Shown piece by piece: positions 1 to 9,938 of a DNA stretch of 64,000 bases. This DNA is from Leptodactylus fallax (lineage: Eukaryota > Chordata > Amphibia > Anura > Leptodactylidae), in the NCBI GenBank assembly GCA_947044405.1, contig CAMRHE010000168.1, forward strand, positions 964,501 through 1,028,500, in the 5' to 3' direction. Both the position numbers and the translations under genes were made by a program. The notes beneath the pieces are model-generated. The model did no database searches, was not told the origin of the DNA, and worked only from the letters and a program-made list of their open reading frames with translations. Each line of letters opens with the position of its first letter. Within the stretch, counting starts at the first letter, position 1.

Positions 1-540
1 CGCCAATCTCTATAATCTGAAGGATTGTCATTTAGCACCAAAGTAAAAACCCACATGGCTAGAGAATAATTGGCACACATAAGTGTGGGACCTGCAAGGC
101 CCCTGTGCATACATTAACACCTGTAAGATCTTTCAGAGTCAATATACACAAAAAATATACGACATATACTCTTTTGCTAACTGTTGGACCAAAGGTGTTG
201 TATATCCATGACATACAGATGTAGCAAACAATATGTAGGGAAGATAAGGGAATTTCGCAGGTTGATTCTTGACATTCTAGGGGACATAAAGTTCTGAGGA
301 CACCCCGGAGGCACATCATATTGTTGAAGCCCATAATGGTAAAACATCTTATGTTAGTTTTCAGGTGATAGAGCTGGTCACCCCACCCCTGAGAGGGGAT
401 AATTTTGATAAGATAGTTTTACAGAAAGAAACTAGATGTATATTTTGGTTGCAAACTATTAGACCCTATGGCCTCAATGACCAGTGGTCATCCATGCAGT
501 GGTCCTTTCTTCATGTGTTTCTTTGCCTTTCCCAAGTCCC
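1..540 (+). pseudogene. Penelope-like element, decayed C-terminal part with GIY-YIG endonuclease
   Basis: This is the end of a Penelope-like retroelement polyprotein (reverse transcriptase followed by a GIY-YIG endonuclease that nicks target DNA). Across shifting frames I read a cysteine motif (C-G-T-C-K-A) near 90-110, KGVVY near 190-205, QYVGK at 229-243, then an IVEAHNGKTSY stretch near 315-350. The 365-577 frame continues with an ETRCIFWLQTIRPYGLND tail, typical of the end of this domain in vertebrate Neptune-type elements. Stops and frame changes show it is dead. The RT part lies before the window. The 12945-13720 copy has the same order of motifs. Confidence 0.75.
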
Positions 541-1958
541 AGATGTCACCTTTCTCCCTCTTACATACTTTAGATAGTGATTTAGTCTTCATTTGAATGC
601 ACAACTTAGATTTCTATCTTTCACATGAGGTATGTAGCAGAGTAATAGATATATAAGTGTGCATGGGTCAGCAATACATTAAATATGTTATGCCTTTTTT
701 GAATATACAACTAAGAGGTTCAGCCCTCTCTCGAATATACAACTAAGAGTTTTATTTTTCACTTGGGGTATGTAGTATAGTAATTGACATATCAGTTTGC
801 ATTGGCCAGAAAAACCTTGAAATTTTAGGTGATTCCCGTCTTATTTTTTATTAAGGATATTCACCACTATAATAGGCTAGTGGATGCAAACATCTAATAC
901 TGGATCATTACTTTTGTTTTAACATTCATGTAATTCTATTCTACATCTTATATGGTATTTTTACACTCCTGACAGTCCTGGGTGATTTAATATCGTTTTC
1001 CGGCCTATGACTACCTTATATTATTGTCAGCGTCATAGCTGTCAAAATATGTGTTTTATATACACAATGCATGTCTTATTATGTCATACCCTACACCGAA
1101 ATGTTTCCACCTGAGGTAGTTATACTAATCTCCTTTGTTAGTAAATCTATTCTGCCACCCTGTATGAAGTGACTGTATGTTCGTAATCTCTCTGCATAAA
1201 TATGAAGCTGCTTATGGGTCTCCTTAGTTACAGGGATGCTAGTACATCCCAATCACGCCCCTCCAGAGCGGACAACAAAGGGATTAGTTGGTTCTCGGTG
1301 GGTGTGACAGAAATACTCTAGATGCCAATTGGACAGCTCATCCGCCTCTCAGGGGTTGGGGTGTTACGAAAGGCTCTTTAACAAGCAGCTGATTGCCAGC
1401 TGCTTACGCCCGCCATCAGTACCGATACAGACCCACTATCACATAACAGAGATACTGGACAGTGCCTCTACATGGATGGTGTCTGCAAATTGTGACCTCT
1501 AATTATTATTCCCCTGATGATATACCATAACTTGAAAAATGTTAGAAAGAGGGAATAGAACGTGGGGGATGAGCTAGTATTAGTTTAACCAATGTATCGG
1601 TGCAGTGTGAAAGTGTTGATGCAGTATATTCAGGGGGTGCTAATCTTGCCATACAAGGTGTTGTTAGGACCTTTATAGATACTATCTGGTAGCAGCAAGG
1701 CTATAAATACAATGATATATGCTCCCTCCTGTGGTTGCCTCTCGCACAACAATCAGGCTGTTCTCTTGGAGTTGTGACGCTCCGTATTTTATTTCAATAA
1801 TTCATATATTTTATTGTGGTATTGTATTAAAGGTTAAGTTTTAATCGTTCTATTTAAACTAACCATAGCACAATGCAGTGCTATGTGCATACACACACCA
1901 TCACACCGATGCTGTATAATTCGATTCCAGCACTAAAGAATTCTTACTTATACATAAA
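541..1958. other. non-coding, no recognised element
   Basis: AT-rich sequence with no credible coding frame. It follows the PLE tail and may include its 3' untranslated part, but I see no diagnostic motif. A TATA-like string lies near 1700 (ctataaatac). Confidence 0.4.
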
Positions 1959-2215
1959 TTATGTAAACGTGTATGTGAATGAGGTATTTGCAGCACCAAG
2001 GGCATGTACCCCCAAGTCCAAGCACCATCAATTATGCTTCCTTGCCAGCCCAGCCCCGCCCTGCTTCTTTTGTGCTGAACACCATCAGCCTGTGTTGAGC
2101 ACAATGGGAGAAGGGTGGGGCTGGGCTGGCAAGGAAGCATAATTGATGGTGCTTGGACTTGGGGGTACATGCCCTTGGTGCTGCAAACTCGTCATTTACA
2201 TAAAGATTACAAGGA
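1959..2215. repeat. long inverted repeat (hairpin), MITE-like
   Basis: The arms 1987-2057 and 2117-2187 are perfect reverse complements over 71 bp. Pairing continues imperfectly outward (to about 1960 and 2215) and inward, leaving only a short unpaired centre near 2085-2095. Small frames on both strands here are by-products of the palindrome. No transposase is present. It could be a young non-autonomous DNA transposon or a locus that makes a hairpin RNA. Confidence 0.85.
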
Positions 2216-3249
2216 AGAATTTTCCATATTGCCAGGATCAAATTACACTTTATGGTGCTATGCTTACATTAACAGGGATATCTGAGCTGACAGACTCTTT
2301 TTCCATTGAGGCCTCACATTGCAGAGAAGCTGTGTTTCCTACTGCAACGTTTTAAGCCAAAGACAGGAGTGGATGTAGCGAAAGGGATAAGTATAAATGC
2401 TTCCTTTTATATTTCCCATTCCTTGTGAAGCCACTCTTACCTTGGCTAGGACAACACAGCAGAATCTGCAACAAAACCCGCATTATTTCCGTAACGCATG
2501 GCATCATCCTAAGGCTAAGGCCCCACGTTGTGGAAACGCACCGGAAACAAATGCTGCTTTTACCAGCAAAGTAAATGAGATTTTGTTTAATCTCATCTAC
2601 ACATTGTGGAAAAAAAGGCAAAACACAGCATATTAATTTTAGCTACAGAATTTTAAGCTTTTTCCCTATATGTTTAATAGGGGAAGAGAAAATCGCAGCA
2701 AAAAACGGACAGCATTTTTGCTGCATTTTTTGGCCTAAAGTGGATTTCTTATTACCTCTTATGGACCTGTGACCAGTAACTTCTGATGGATTCCATGTGG
2801 AAGAAGAACAATAGGGCGCCATTCACTACAAAGTGTGGATTCGTACAATTTGAAGATTATATGGAGCCGTAATATGGTTGTGTGCATGAATCTTTAAAGT
2901 AAAGGTGTACTAACTGTAAAACAACAGACGCACTTTAATGTGGATCATTCATAAAATGTTAAGTCACTTGGTTTAAACCACTGGGCATTGTATTTCTAAA
3001 TATCCCCCAGTGACATTTGCCAGCAAAGATAATGTAGAACCACATGCTAAATTATAGAGCATCTCTCATGCCAAAAAAAAAACAATGGGCTGCTGGAAAA
3101 GGTTGCGTCACATTAAATTGATGTCTTTAAAGTATACTGCTATTCCAGAACACTGTACAGGCTTTCACCCACACATTTTCACAGCTTATTCACGGTGAAC
3201 AAAAGACATGAAAAGAAGAAAAAAAAAGTTAACATCAATAGTTTTTTTT
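2216..3249. other. non-coding; possible old MITE at about 2505-2740
   Basis: No gene is visible. The stretch from about 2505 (aaggctaaggccccacg) to about 2740 has the look of an anuran MITE, but its ends could not be matched. The rest appears single-copy within the window. Confidence 0.35.
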
Positions 3250-3560
3250 TCTTCACAGATACACGATTGAAGGCAAGCTGATAATTATTAGTCAGATGCA
3301 ATTAATGATCCGGAAGTGTCAAACACTGCTCATTTTTCAGAAGCATGAGTATTTTCTTTCTCGAGTCTAGCAGTCGGAGAGAAATGGAGTGGTAATTATG
3401 GATTCATTATTTATGTGGCTTCATAGGAATCAGAGTCCATCATCTGCGAGCTCCTAACTATTGTGCAGTGCAGAAGATTAACTGCCGTTTAAAAGTGACT
3501 TGCTCCCCGAACAGCTGAATGGGGTAGAAATTGATGATTTCATATAAAAGAAACATCAAC
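3250..3560. other. candidate conserved non-coding element
   Basis: Not similar to any other repeat in the window. It contains several homeodomain-type TAAT/ATTA cores: gataattatta near 3280, gcaattaatga near 3300, gtaattatgg near 3395 and attcattatttatg near 3400. Balanced composition without frames is what vertebrate developmental enhancers often look like. This is an impression from composition and motif density, not a demonstrated conservation. Confidence 0.3.
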
Positions 3561-3700
3561 TAACTGTCCTAAACAAGCATTCAGGCACTTATACTCTGTA
3601 AAAGATCTGATGTGGTGAGACAGCAAGGAGAGAAATAACATTAAGAATCAATGAATATACCGTAATATTTACAGTGAAGGAAGTGAAGGAGATTTCATTT

Positions 3701-3750
3701 ACGCTAAGTTCACACCTGTGTTTGGGTTTCCGTTCAGGGGACTGCTTGGT
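3701..3750. repeat. left part of a palindromic MITE split by the Gypsy element
   Basis: The sequence ctaagttcacacctgtg and the following gtttccgttc match, inverted, the far side at about 11020-11094. They also resemble the uninterrupted relative at 15888-16135. The last four bases, TGGT (3747-3750), are the target duplication of the Gypsy insertion. Confidence 0.75.
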
Positions 3751-4728
3751 TGTAAGAGACAGCCAATGTTGTCTTAAGCTTCATTTGTCTGTATAAACTG
3801 TTAATGTTGAATGTATTTCTGTGATTCTGTTCCTTTAAGACAGCAGCCATTGTAATTGTGACATGATGCTGGAGTGAGACCCCCCCCCCTTTTATGTCAG
3901 CTTGCCTGTTCTGCAGACAGAGTGTGAGCAGAGAAGCAGGAAGTGACGAGACAGAGAGCAGCAGCCATCTTGGCAAGTGTTGTATTGAACTGGTGTGGAG
4001 ATTTTTCTGTACAGCTAAGCTGTATCTTGGTCCAGAGACAAACAGAGTGTAAAGAGACAACAGGACTAGTGAGTCCACGTGAAAGGAACTGTGCTCAGTG
4101 GCTGATCAGTGAGACTGACATTGTGACTGTGTATATGGATACCACAGATAGAGACTCGCAGTGCTGTTGATGTACTGGACGGCACCTGCTAAATCCCGGC
4201 TTACATCCCAGCTCAGTGTATGGATTTGGCAGGACTGTCAGTGTGCTGAGTGGAATCTGCTGTTGGATTACATTGCATTCAGTTGGTTTCCCTGTCTGTT
4301 AAAGAGGACTTCATTTCTCCCAAGATCCTGATAACCGTGAGGAGAGGACGCTTCACTATAAAAGAAAGGACCGACTTTGGGCCCCACCGCGCGCTTCTAC
4401 GGACTGTAAGCGGTCCACCTGGACCACTGGGGAAAAGGGGGTGCACCCAAATGTGAAGTCAGGGTCAGTTAGGGATAGTTTTGAGTATATTGTTCATTCA
4501 GTGTCCATACTGCAGAAGTGGACAGAGTAAAAGTAGAAACCATTGCAGAATTTGCCTTGAAATTGTTCAAGCTATATTGTATATTTTGCTTGTCTTTAGC
4601 CCTGTCATTTTACCTTTAACTAGCCTTTATTAACTTATAGTAAATATATATTTTTTTTCTTGAACTACCGCATGTGCGTTCATTTCTGGTTGCGGAGTCC
4701 AAACCACCTGCCTTGCTCTCGGTTCACA
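3751..4728 (+). repeat. 5' LTR of the Gypsy element
   Basis: Begins TGTAAGAGACAG and ends GGTTCACA (TG...CA). 978 bp. A TATA-like box (tataaaag) lies at 4357-4364, a plausible promoter. I see no canonical AATAAA. Short frames inside are repeated in the 3' LTR and have no recognisable product. Confidence 0.96.
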
Positions 4729-4731
4729 AAT

Positions 4732-4749
4732 TGGCGTAGTCGGCAGGAT
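4732..4749 (+). other. primer-binding site complementary to tRNA-Ser
   Basis: Three bases after the LTR comes TGGCGTAGTCGGCAGGAT. This is the complement of the 3' end of eukaryotic tRNA-Ser (ending ...CCTGCCGACTACG plus CCA), matched from memory over 18 nt. It would prime minus-strand cDNA synthesis. Confidence 0.85.
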
Positions 4750-4761
4750 CCGCTTACCAGA

Positions 4762-5784
4762 ATGGACGGTGACGCACCCGTTCGGGAGAATGGTGCTGGA
4801 GGAAGAATGCCAGCAGGGGCTATAATGAGTCAGTTAGCTAAATTTGATGGCAATAATATGTCAGTGAGTATGTGGGTGGAACAGATACGAATGATACAGC
4901 GAATGTACCAGACCGCACCAGAAGTACTAGTAGAGCTAGCAACATTGACATTACAAGGGGATGCTAAGACCACGGTGATACTGAGGCCATTTGAACAAAG
5001 GCAGACATTTGAGCAAGTAGTCCAGATTCTAGAAACCATCTATGGAGAAACTGCATTGCTGGGGTCTCTGCAGGCTCGGTTCTTCCAGAGGGTACAACAG
5101 GAGAATGAAAGCCTTCCCCAATATGCAAATGCCCTACAAGAACTGCTCCGAGATATTCAAAGGAAGGAAAGAGGGGGCTCGCCAGCCTTCTGTAACCCTG
5201 ATCGGACTCTCCGTGACCAGTTTGTCCTGGGGATACGTGACGGCAGTTTAACTGTGACTATGCAGGATTTTATACGACGAGAGACTGATGCTAAATTCCA
5301 TGATGTACAGGTAGAGGCCATCTCCCGTGCCAATAGTATGGTCCCGAGGCCGCAGACCGCAGTTGGAGTTACTTTGTCACAGGGGGCTAGTTCTGGCTCA
5401 GAGACAGTAGAAAAAGGGACGGTTAAAGAAATTCTCACAGTAATGCAGAAACTGCAAGAACAAATGGAACACTTGCACACTCGTTGTGATGAGCAGTCTA
5501 TGAAAATTGCAGACTTCCAGAAGACTGGAGATGAAAGGGTGAGCCATCCACACCCAGCAAGTCAGAATCACCCACCACCCCGCTGGAGGGGTGAGGATAG
5601 GACCTACCGAAGGGGTCCAAATCATTTAGTGCAGTGCTCAGGAGAAATCGAAGGGGCTTACCGAAGGGGCCCAAACAGATGGCCAGAACGGGGGATACGC
5701 TGCTGGGAGTGTGGACGGATGGGCCACGTTGCTGCTAGATGTCCAGAGCAGCGACAAACTTATGAGAGACCGCCGTTAAACTGA
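4762..5784 (+). CDS. gag: Gag polyprotein of the Gypsy element
   Basis: Structural capsid protein of about 340 residues that would form the particle in which reverse transcription occurs. The frame is open from 4660 inside the LTR, but the ATG at 4762 (protein start MDGDAP) is the first after the primer-binding site and is preferred. A retrotransposon-Gag-like helical region occupies the first two thirds. Near residues 210-270 there is a predicted helix with leucine/methionine heptads. A single CCHC zinc knuckle (C-x2-C-x4-H-x4-C, CWECGRMGH) lies at about residues 314-327, close to the C-terminus. The frame ends in TGA at 5782-5784, directly after a slippery heptamer that would give access to pol. 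No internal stop. Confidence 0.93.
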   Translation: MDGDAPVRENGAGGRMPAGAIMSQLAKFDGNNMSVSMWVEQIRMIQRMYQTAPEVLVELATLTLQGDAKTTVILRPFEQRQTFEQVVQILETIYGETALLGSLQARFFQRVQQENESLPQYANALQELLRDIQRKERGGSPAFCNPDRTLRDQFVLGIRDGSLTVTMQDFIRRETDAKFHDVQVEAISRANSMVPRPQTAVGVTLSQGASSGSETVEKGTVKEILTVMQKLQEQMEHLHTRCDEQSMKIADFQKTGDERVSHPHPASQNHPPPRWRGEDRTYRRGPNHLVQCSGEIEGAYRRGPNRWPERGIRCWECGRMGHVAARCPEQRQTYERPPLN

Positions 5785-8768
5785 AGTCCCCTGCTGCTGA
5801 AGGGCGTGTAGTAGGGGAGACTGACAAGGAGACTATGTGGGGAGAATGCCCTGATGATGACCTGATCGCTGCAAGTCCTGTCATACAGGTGGAAATGGAG
5901 GGTATTCCGGTTACCGGGATGATTGACACGGGTTCCCAAGTAACGACCTTGAGTAGAGACTGTTATGAACGGTACTTCCGGCAACATGTGAAATATGATC
6001 CCCATACATTCGTACGAGTGGTCGCAGCTAACCAGTTACCAGTTCCGGTCGTGGGAGTGGCCTGGGTGAATGTCCGGGTATGTGGCCAAGATCTAGGTAG
6101 GAAAGGCATTGTGGTGGTACAGGAGTCACATGAAGTAAAGGTCCCTGTCATTTTGGGGATGAATGTGTTAAAAGAATTAGATCAGATCCTCTTTGAAAAG
6201 AAAGGTCACGGTTATTGGAAAGAAACCACCACCCATCGGCCTACTCAAACAGCTTTCCAGCGGCTGATCCGGACATGTGGCTTACAGAAAAGTTCAGATG
6301 CACAGCGTCCTCTGGCTCGAATTTCAGTTCCTTTGCATACAAAAGTTACACTGCCACCCAGTCGGGAGACAATAGTGTCCATGCCCGTAGGCACCTGTCG
6401 GAAACTAGAGGGCATAGCTGTGTTGGTAGAACCACTGCAGGCAGCCGAAGGAGGTGTTGATCTGCTAGTGGCCCGTTCCTTGGCAATAGTTCGCAATGGA
6501 AGAGTACCACTTCGATGTGTAAACACTCAGGACCAGAGTGTGGACCTGACCCCAGGGAGGCTGCTGGCTAACATCTATGTGACTCCGGAGGAAGTAAGGA
6601 AAGTAACTCCAATGCAGCTGAAGCCGACTGAAAGGGATGAGTGGACCGTAACTGTGTCCATGGGAGAAGATGAGGAACCCACCTCTGAATGGAATGGCTG
6701 TGCAATTCGAGAACAGATGAAGATGGATGTAAGTTCATGTTCTCTGGAATGGGTGCAGAAGGTAGATGAGCTGTTGTGGGAGAACCAAGCCACCTTTGCA
6801 CGGTATGCTGAAGATTTTGGATGTACCACAGGGATCTACCATGAGATTCCCACAGGAGACACCCCTCCAATTAGAGAGCGCTACCGACAAATTCCTCCAC
6901 AGTTGTATCAGGAAGTGAAAGAACTGTTAGCTAAGATGCTACAGGGTGGGATCATCCAAGAAAGCCAGAGTCCCTGGGCGGCTCCTGTGGTGTTAGTAAG
7001 AAAAAAAGATGGGTCCATCCGATTTTGCGTAGACTATCGGAAGTTAAACGCTTGCACCGTACGAGATTCCTACCCCTTGCCACGGATTGAGGAGTCCCTC
7101 TCAGCGCTAGGGAGAGCCCGGTACTTCTCCTCACTAGATCTGGCTAGTGGGTATTGGCAGGTGCCGATGGCCACAAAAGACAAGGAGAAGACGGCATTCA
7201 TCTTGCCCATGGGACTATACGAATTTAACCGGATGCCCTTCGGGTTGACAAATGCACCCGGAACGTTTCAGCGGTTGATGGAGAAATGTCTCGGTGACTT
7301 CAACTTTGAGTTCACTCTCATCTACTTGGATGACATTATAGTGTATTCTGCGACCTTTGAAGACCATCTCCACCAGTTGGGGCAAGTATTTCGAAGATTG
7401 CGGGAACATGGGCTCAAATTGAAACCCAGTAAATGTCGGTTGTTCCAATCTGAAATTGATTACTTGGGTCACCGCGTATCAGGAGAAGGGGTGAGACCAT
7501 CAAGAGACAAGATAGCGGCTGTTCAAGATTGGCCGATACCGACTACCCTGCGAGAAGTGAGGGCGTTCCTTGGAGTAGCCGGTTACTATCGACGGTTTAT
7601 TAAGGATTTCGCCAAGGTAGCAGCACCACTTAATGCTCTCCTACGAGGCACATCCGGTGGTCCAAAGAACCGGTCCGTGAAGTGGGGACCTGAACAGGAA
7701 CAAGCCTTCCAGGCATTGAAGGATGCACTGACAACAGCCCCAATCTTGGCATATGCTGATTACCACTTGCCGTTCCAGCTATATACAGATGCAAGCCTGT
7801 ATGGTCTTGGAGCAGTGCTTTCCCAGCTTCAGGATGGCCAGGAGAGGGTCATAGCGTACGGCAGCCGGTCTTTGAGAGATTCTGAAAGAAACCCCGAGAA
7901 TTATAGTTCATTTAAATTGGAGCTGTTGGCACTGGTATGGGCCATGACCGAGAAATTCTCTGAATATTTGACCGGTGCTGAAGTTTTAGTACTGACTGAC
8001 AACAACCCACTAGCTCACCTGGAAAATGCCAAGCTCGGGGCGTTAGAGCAGAGGTGGATAGCCCGAATGTCTACATTCAATTACCGCATTAAGTATCGGT
8101 CCAAGACAGAGAACCAGAATGCTGACGGACTTTCTAGGGTAACTGCCCAGACCCCCACAGAAGACGTGGATCATGAGTTGGAGCATGTGGAGATGCCCGA
8201 TTTCAGCAGATTTTCACAGGCCTTGACCGCCACTAATCAGTTTGAGATGGAGGGGACTGAAATGGCTCCTTTCTTTGGTCCCTCACGACAGGAATGGGCA
8301 CAGATACAACAGACCCATGAGGGGCTGGCGCAGATGATCAAGTGTGTTGAGAAAGGCCAGAAGCCCTGTAGAGAGGAAAGAGAACGACTGACACGTGAGA
8401 TATTATCTGTTTTGAGTCAGTGGGAAAAGTTGGAGATGAAAAATGGAGTGCTATGCCGAAAGGTCTATTTACCTTCTGAGATCGACATTCGATACCAAAT
8501 TGTGGTGCCTAGTGAACTGGCTCGCTCGTTGGCAGTTGAGGCTCATAATAAGAATGGACATTTTGGTCATGAGAAGACCTTTCGTTGGTTACAGCGACTG
8601 ATTTACTGCCCTGGTCTTCGTCAAATGGTCGAAGAAGTATGCCGCAGCTGTCGAACTTGTGAGATCCATAAGGCAATAGAACAGAGAGCTCCCCCTGCAA
8701 ACCATCGTGACCCAGGAACCTTTAGAAATCGTCATGATAGACTATCTAATGGTGGGCCCATCCAATAG
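5766..8768 (+). pseudogene. pol: Pol polyprotein, first part: protease, reverse transcriptase, RNase H, integrase zinc domain (frameshifted)
   Basis: Enzymatic polyprotein, expected as a Gag-Pol fusion; the first in-frame ATG is at 5835. Counting from it: aspartic protease with DTGS at residues 31-34; RT fingers and palm with the CVDYRKLN block and the catalytic YLDD at 497-500; RNase H with the first catalytic Asp at 652 in LYTDAS; and the integrase HHCC zinc domain at about 904-945. All key residues are present. After the zinc domain the frame leaves the expected sequence at a run of five C (8691-8695) and stops at 8768, while the integrase core continues in the +1 frame. One extra C explains this; a sequencing error in the homopolymer is possible. 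Confidence 0.93.
5775..5818 (+). promoter_or_regulatory. candidate -1 ribosomal frameshift signal between gag and pol
   Basis: The heptamer G TTA AAC (5775-5781) sits in gag phase as the last two sense codons, directly before the TGA stop. Pol is open from 5766 in the -1 frame, so the frames overlap by 19 nt. Five bases downstream, TCCCCT (5787-5792) can pair with AGGGGA (5813-5818). GTTAAAC is a known natural slippery sequence in arteriviruses. Position, phase and stem fit the model; use is inferred. Confidence 0.7.
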
Positions 8769-9924
8769 CGGACACCAGTATTGCCTCGTAATGGTGGATC
8801 ACTTCACCAAATTTGCGGTGGTAACCGCCACCAAGGACCAGACAGCTGAGTCAGCAGCTCGTGCTCTGTGCCAAGATTTCATTCGAGTATATGGGTGCCC
8901 CCAACGCATCCACTCTGACCAGGGCGCCTGCTTTGAGGGACACGTAATGAAAGAAGTTCAACGTATCTACGGGATAAAGAAGTCGCACACGACTCCATAC
9001 CACCCTCAGGGAAATGGGGCCTGTGAAAGATTCAACAGAACTCTGCTACAGATGCTGCGGACTCTGGAGGAAGACAAGAAGTTACAGTGGCCTCAGTTCT
9101 TGTCTGAAATGGTGTGGGCCTATAACAATCAGGTCCATTCTACAACGGGGTACTCTCCTTATACACTTCTCTTTGGGCGGTCTGGGCGAAGTATAGGAGA
9201 ATTACAGTTGAATGATGTGGATGGGTTCCCTCCGAGGGATCCAACCTCTTGCGTGCGGGCGCATCGGCAGAGACTTGAGACGATCCATCGATTGGTGCGG
9301 CAGCACCTGCAAGAACATCCCCATCCTGATAAGACCCCAGTGCAAGAAGCACCATTGCAACCAGGCGACCTGGTGCTAGTTCGTGTCAAGAAACCCCAAG
9401 GGAAATTGGAAAGCAGATGGGAGGCTTTGCCGTATCGTGTTGTTGGCCGCAAGTATGCGAATGGGCCAGTGTACCAGGTCCAGAAAGAAGGAACTGATTG
9501 TGTTCGAGTACTTCACCGAAATATGTTGCGCCTGTGTCATTCTGAAGGGACAAATCACGATGGGCCTGCCAATGTGAATGAGCTCCCACAGTCAGAGAAT
9601 GGAGGTGCGGAATGGGCCTCCGACGAGGAGGATGATTGTTGGCCGATCCCTGCTCCTGGGGATGTTCCACCTGTGACTACTGTATCTCCGGCCTGTGCCC
9701 CCTCTGGTGCGGAATCCGCTGGTCCTTCTCAGCCCATAGCTGCAGCACCCCATAATATACCACCGGTCCTCAGACGGACCACTAGGCCAAATGCTGGTAT
9801 TCCCCCTGTTCGGTATGCGCAGGATGAGTTTGTTTGGCCTGCCATACATCGGTATACTACCACCCTGTGCATAAAAGTACAACCCTCTGGATATACAGTC
9901 ATAGGCAGGGACTGCCAATCTTAA
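8707..9924 (+). CDS. pol: Pol polyprotein, second part: integrase core and C-terminal domain
   Basis: Continuation of pol in the shifted frame; 8707 (GTG) is only the first possible start and it is unlikely to be translated on its own. The integrase catalytic core is complete: D12 (MIDYL), D71 (HSDQG) and E107 (GACERFN), spacing DD35E. The rest includes a conserved YSPYTLLFGR block and a basic C-terminal DNA-binding part with GDLVLVRVKKPQGKLESRW near residue 230, followed by a proline-rich tail. There is no chromodomain that I can see and no env. Its stop lies immediately before the polypurine tract. Confidence 0.93.
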   Translation: MTQEPLEIVMIDYLMVGPSNSGHQYCLVMVDHFTKFAVVTATKDQTAESAARALCQDFIRVYGCPQRIHSDQGACFEGHVMKEVQRIYGIKKSHTTPYHPQGNGACERFNRTLLQMLRTLEEDKKLQWPQFLSEMVWAYNNQVHSTTGYSPYTLLFGRSGRSIGELQLNDVDGFPPRDPTSCVRAHRQRLETIHRLVRQHLQEHPHPDKTPVQEAPLQPGDLVLVRVKKPQGKLESRWEALPYRVVGRKYANGPVYQVQKEGTDCVRVLHRNMLRLCHSEGTNHDGPANVNELPQSENGGAEWASDEEDDCWPIPAPGDVPPVTTVSPACAPSGAESAGPSQPIAAAPHNIPPVLRRTTRPNAGIPPVRYAQDEFVWPAIHRYTTTLCIKVQPSGYTVIGRDCQS

Positions 9925-9936
9925 AGTGGGGGGGAA
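9923..9936 (+). other. polypurine tract of the Gypsy element
   Basis: The purine run AAAGTGGGGGGGAA lies two bases before the 3' LTR and would prime plus-strand synthesis. It begins at the pol stop codon. Confidence 0.85.
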
Positions 9937-9938
9937 TA

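Noticed and set aside
1873..2241. Overlapping frames on both strands around 1873-2241 as coding
   Set aside because: They arise from the palindrome: the same peptide string appears on both strands.
4250..4456. Short frames in the Gypsy LTRs (4250-4456 and 10439-10645; 3943-4170 and 10132-10359) as genes
   Set aside because: They are the same because the LTRs are nearly identical. No motif, and other frames in the LTR are just as open.
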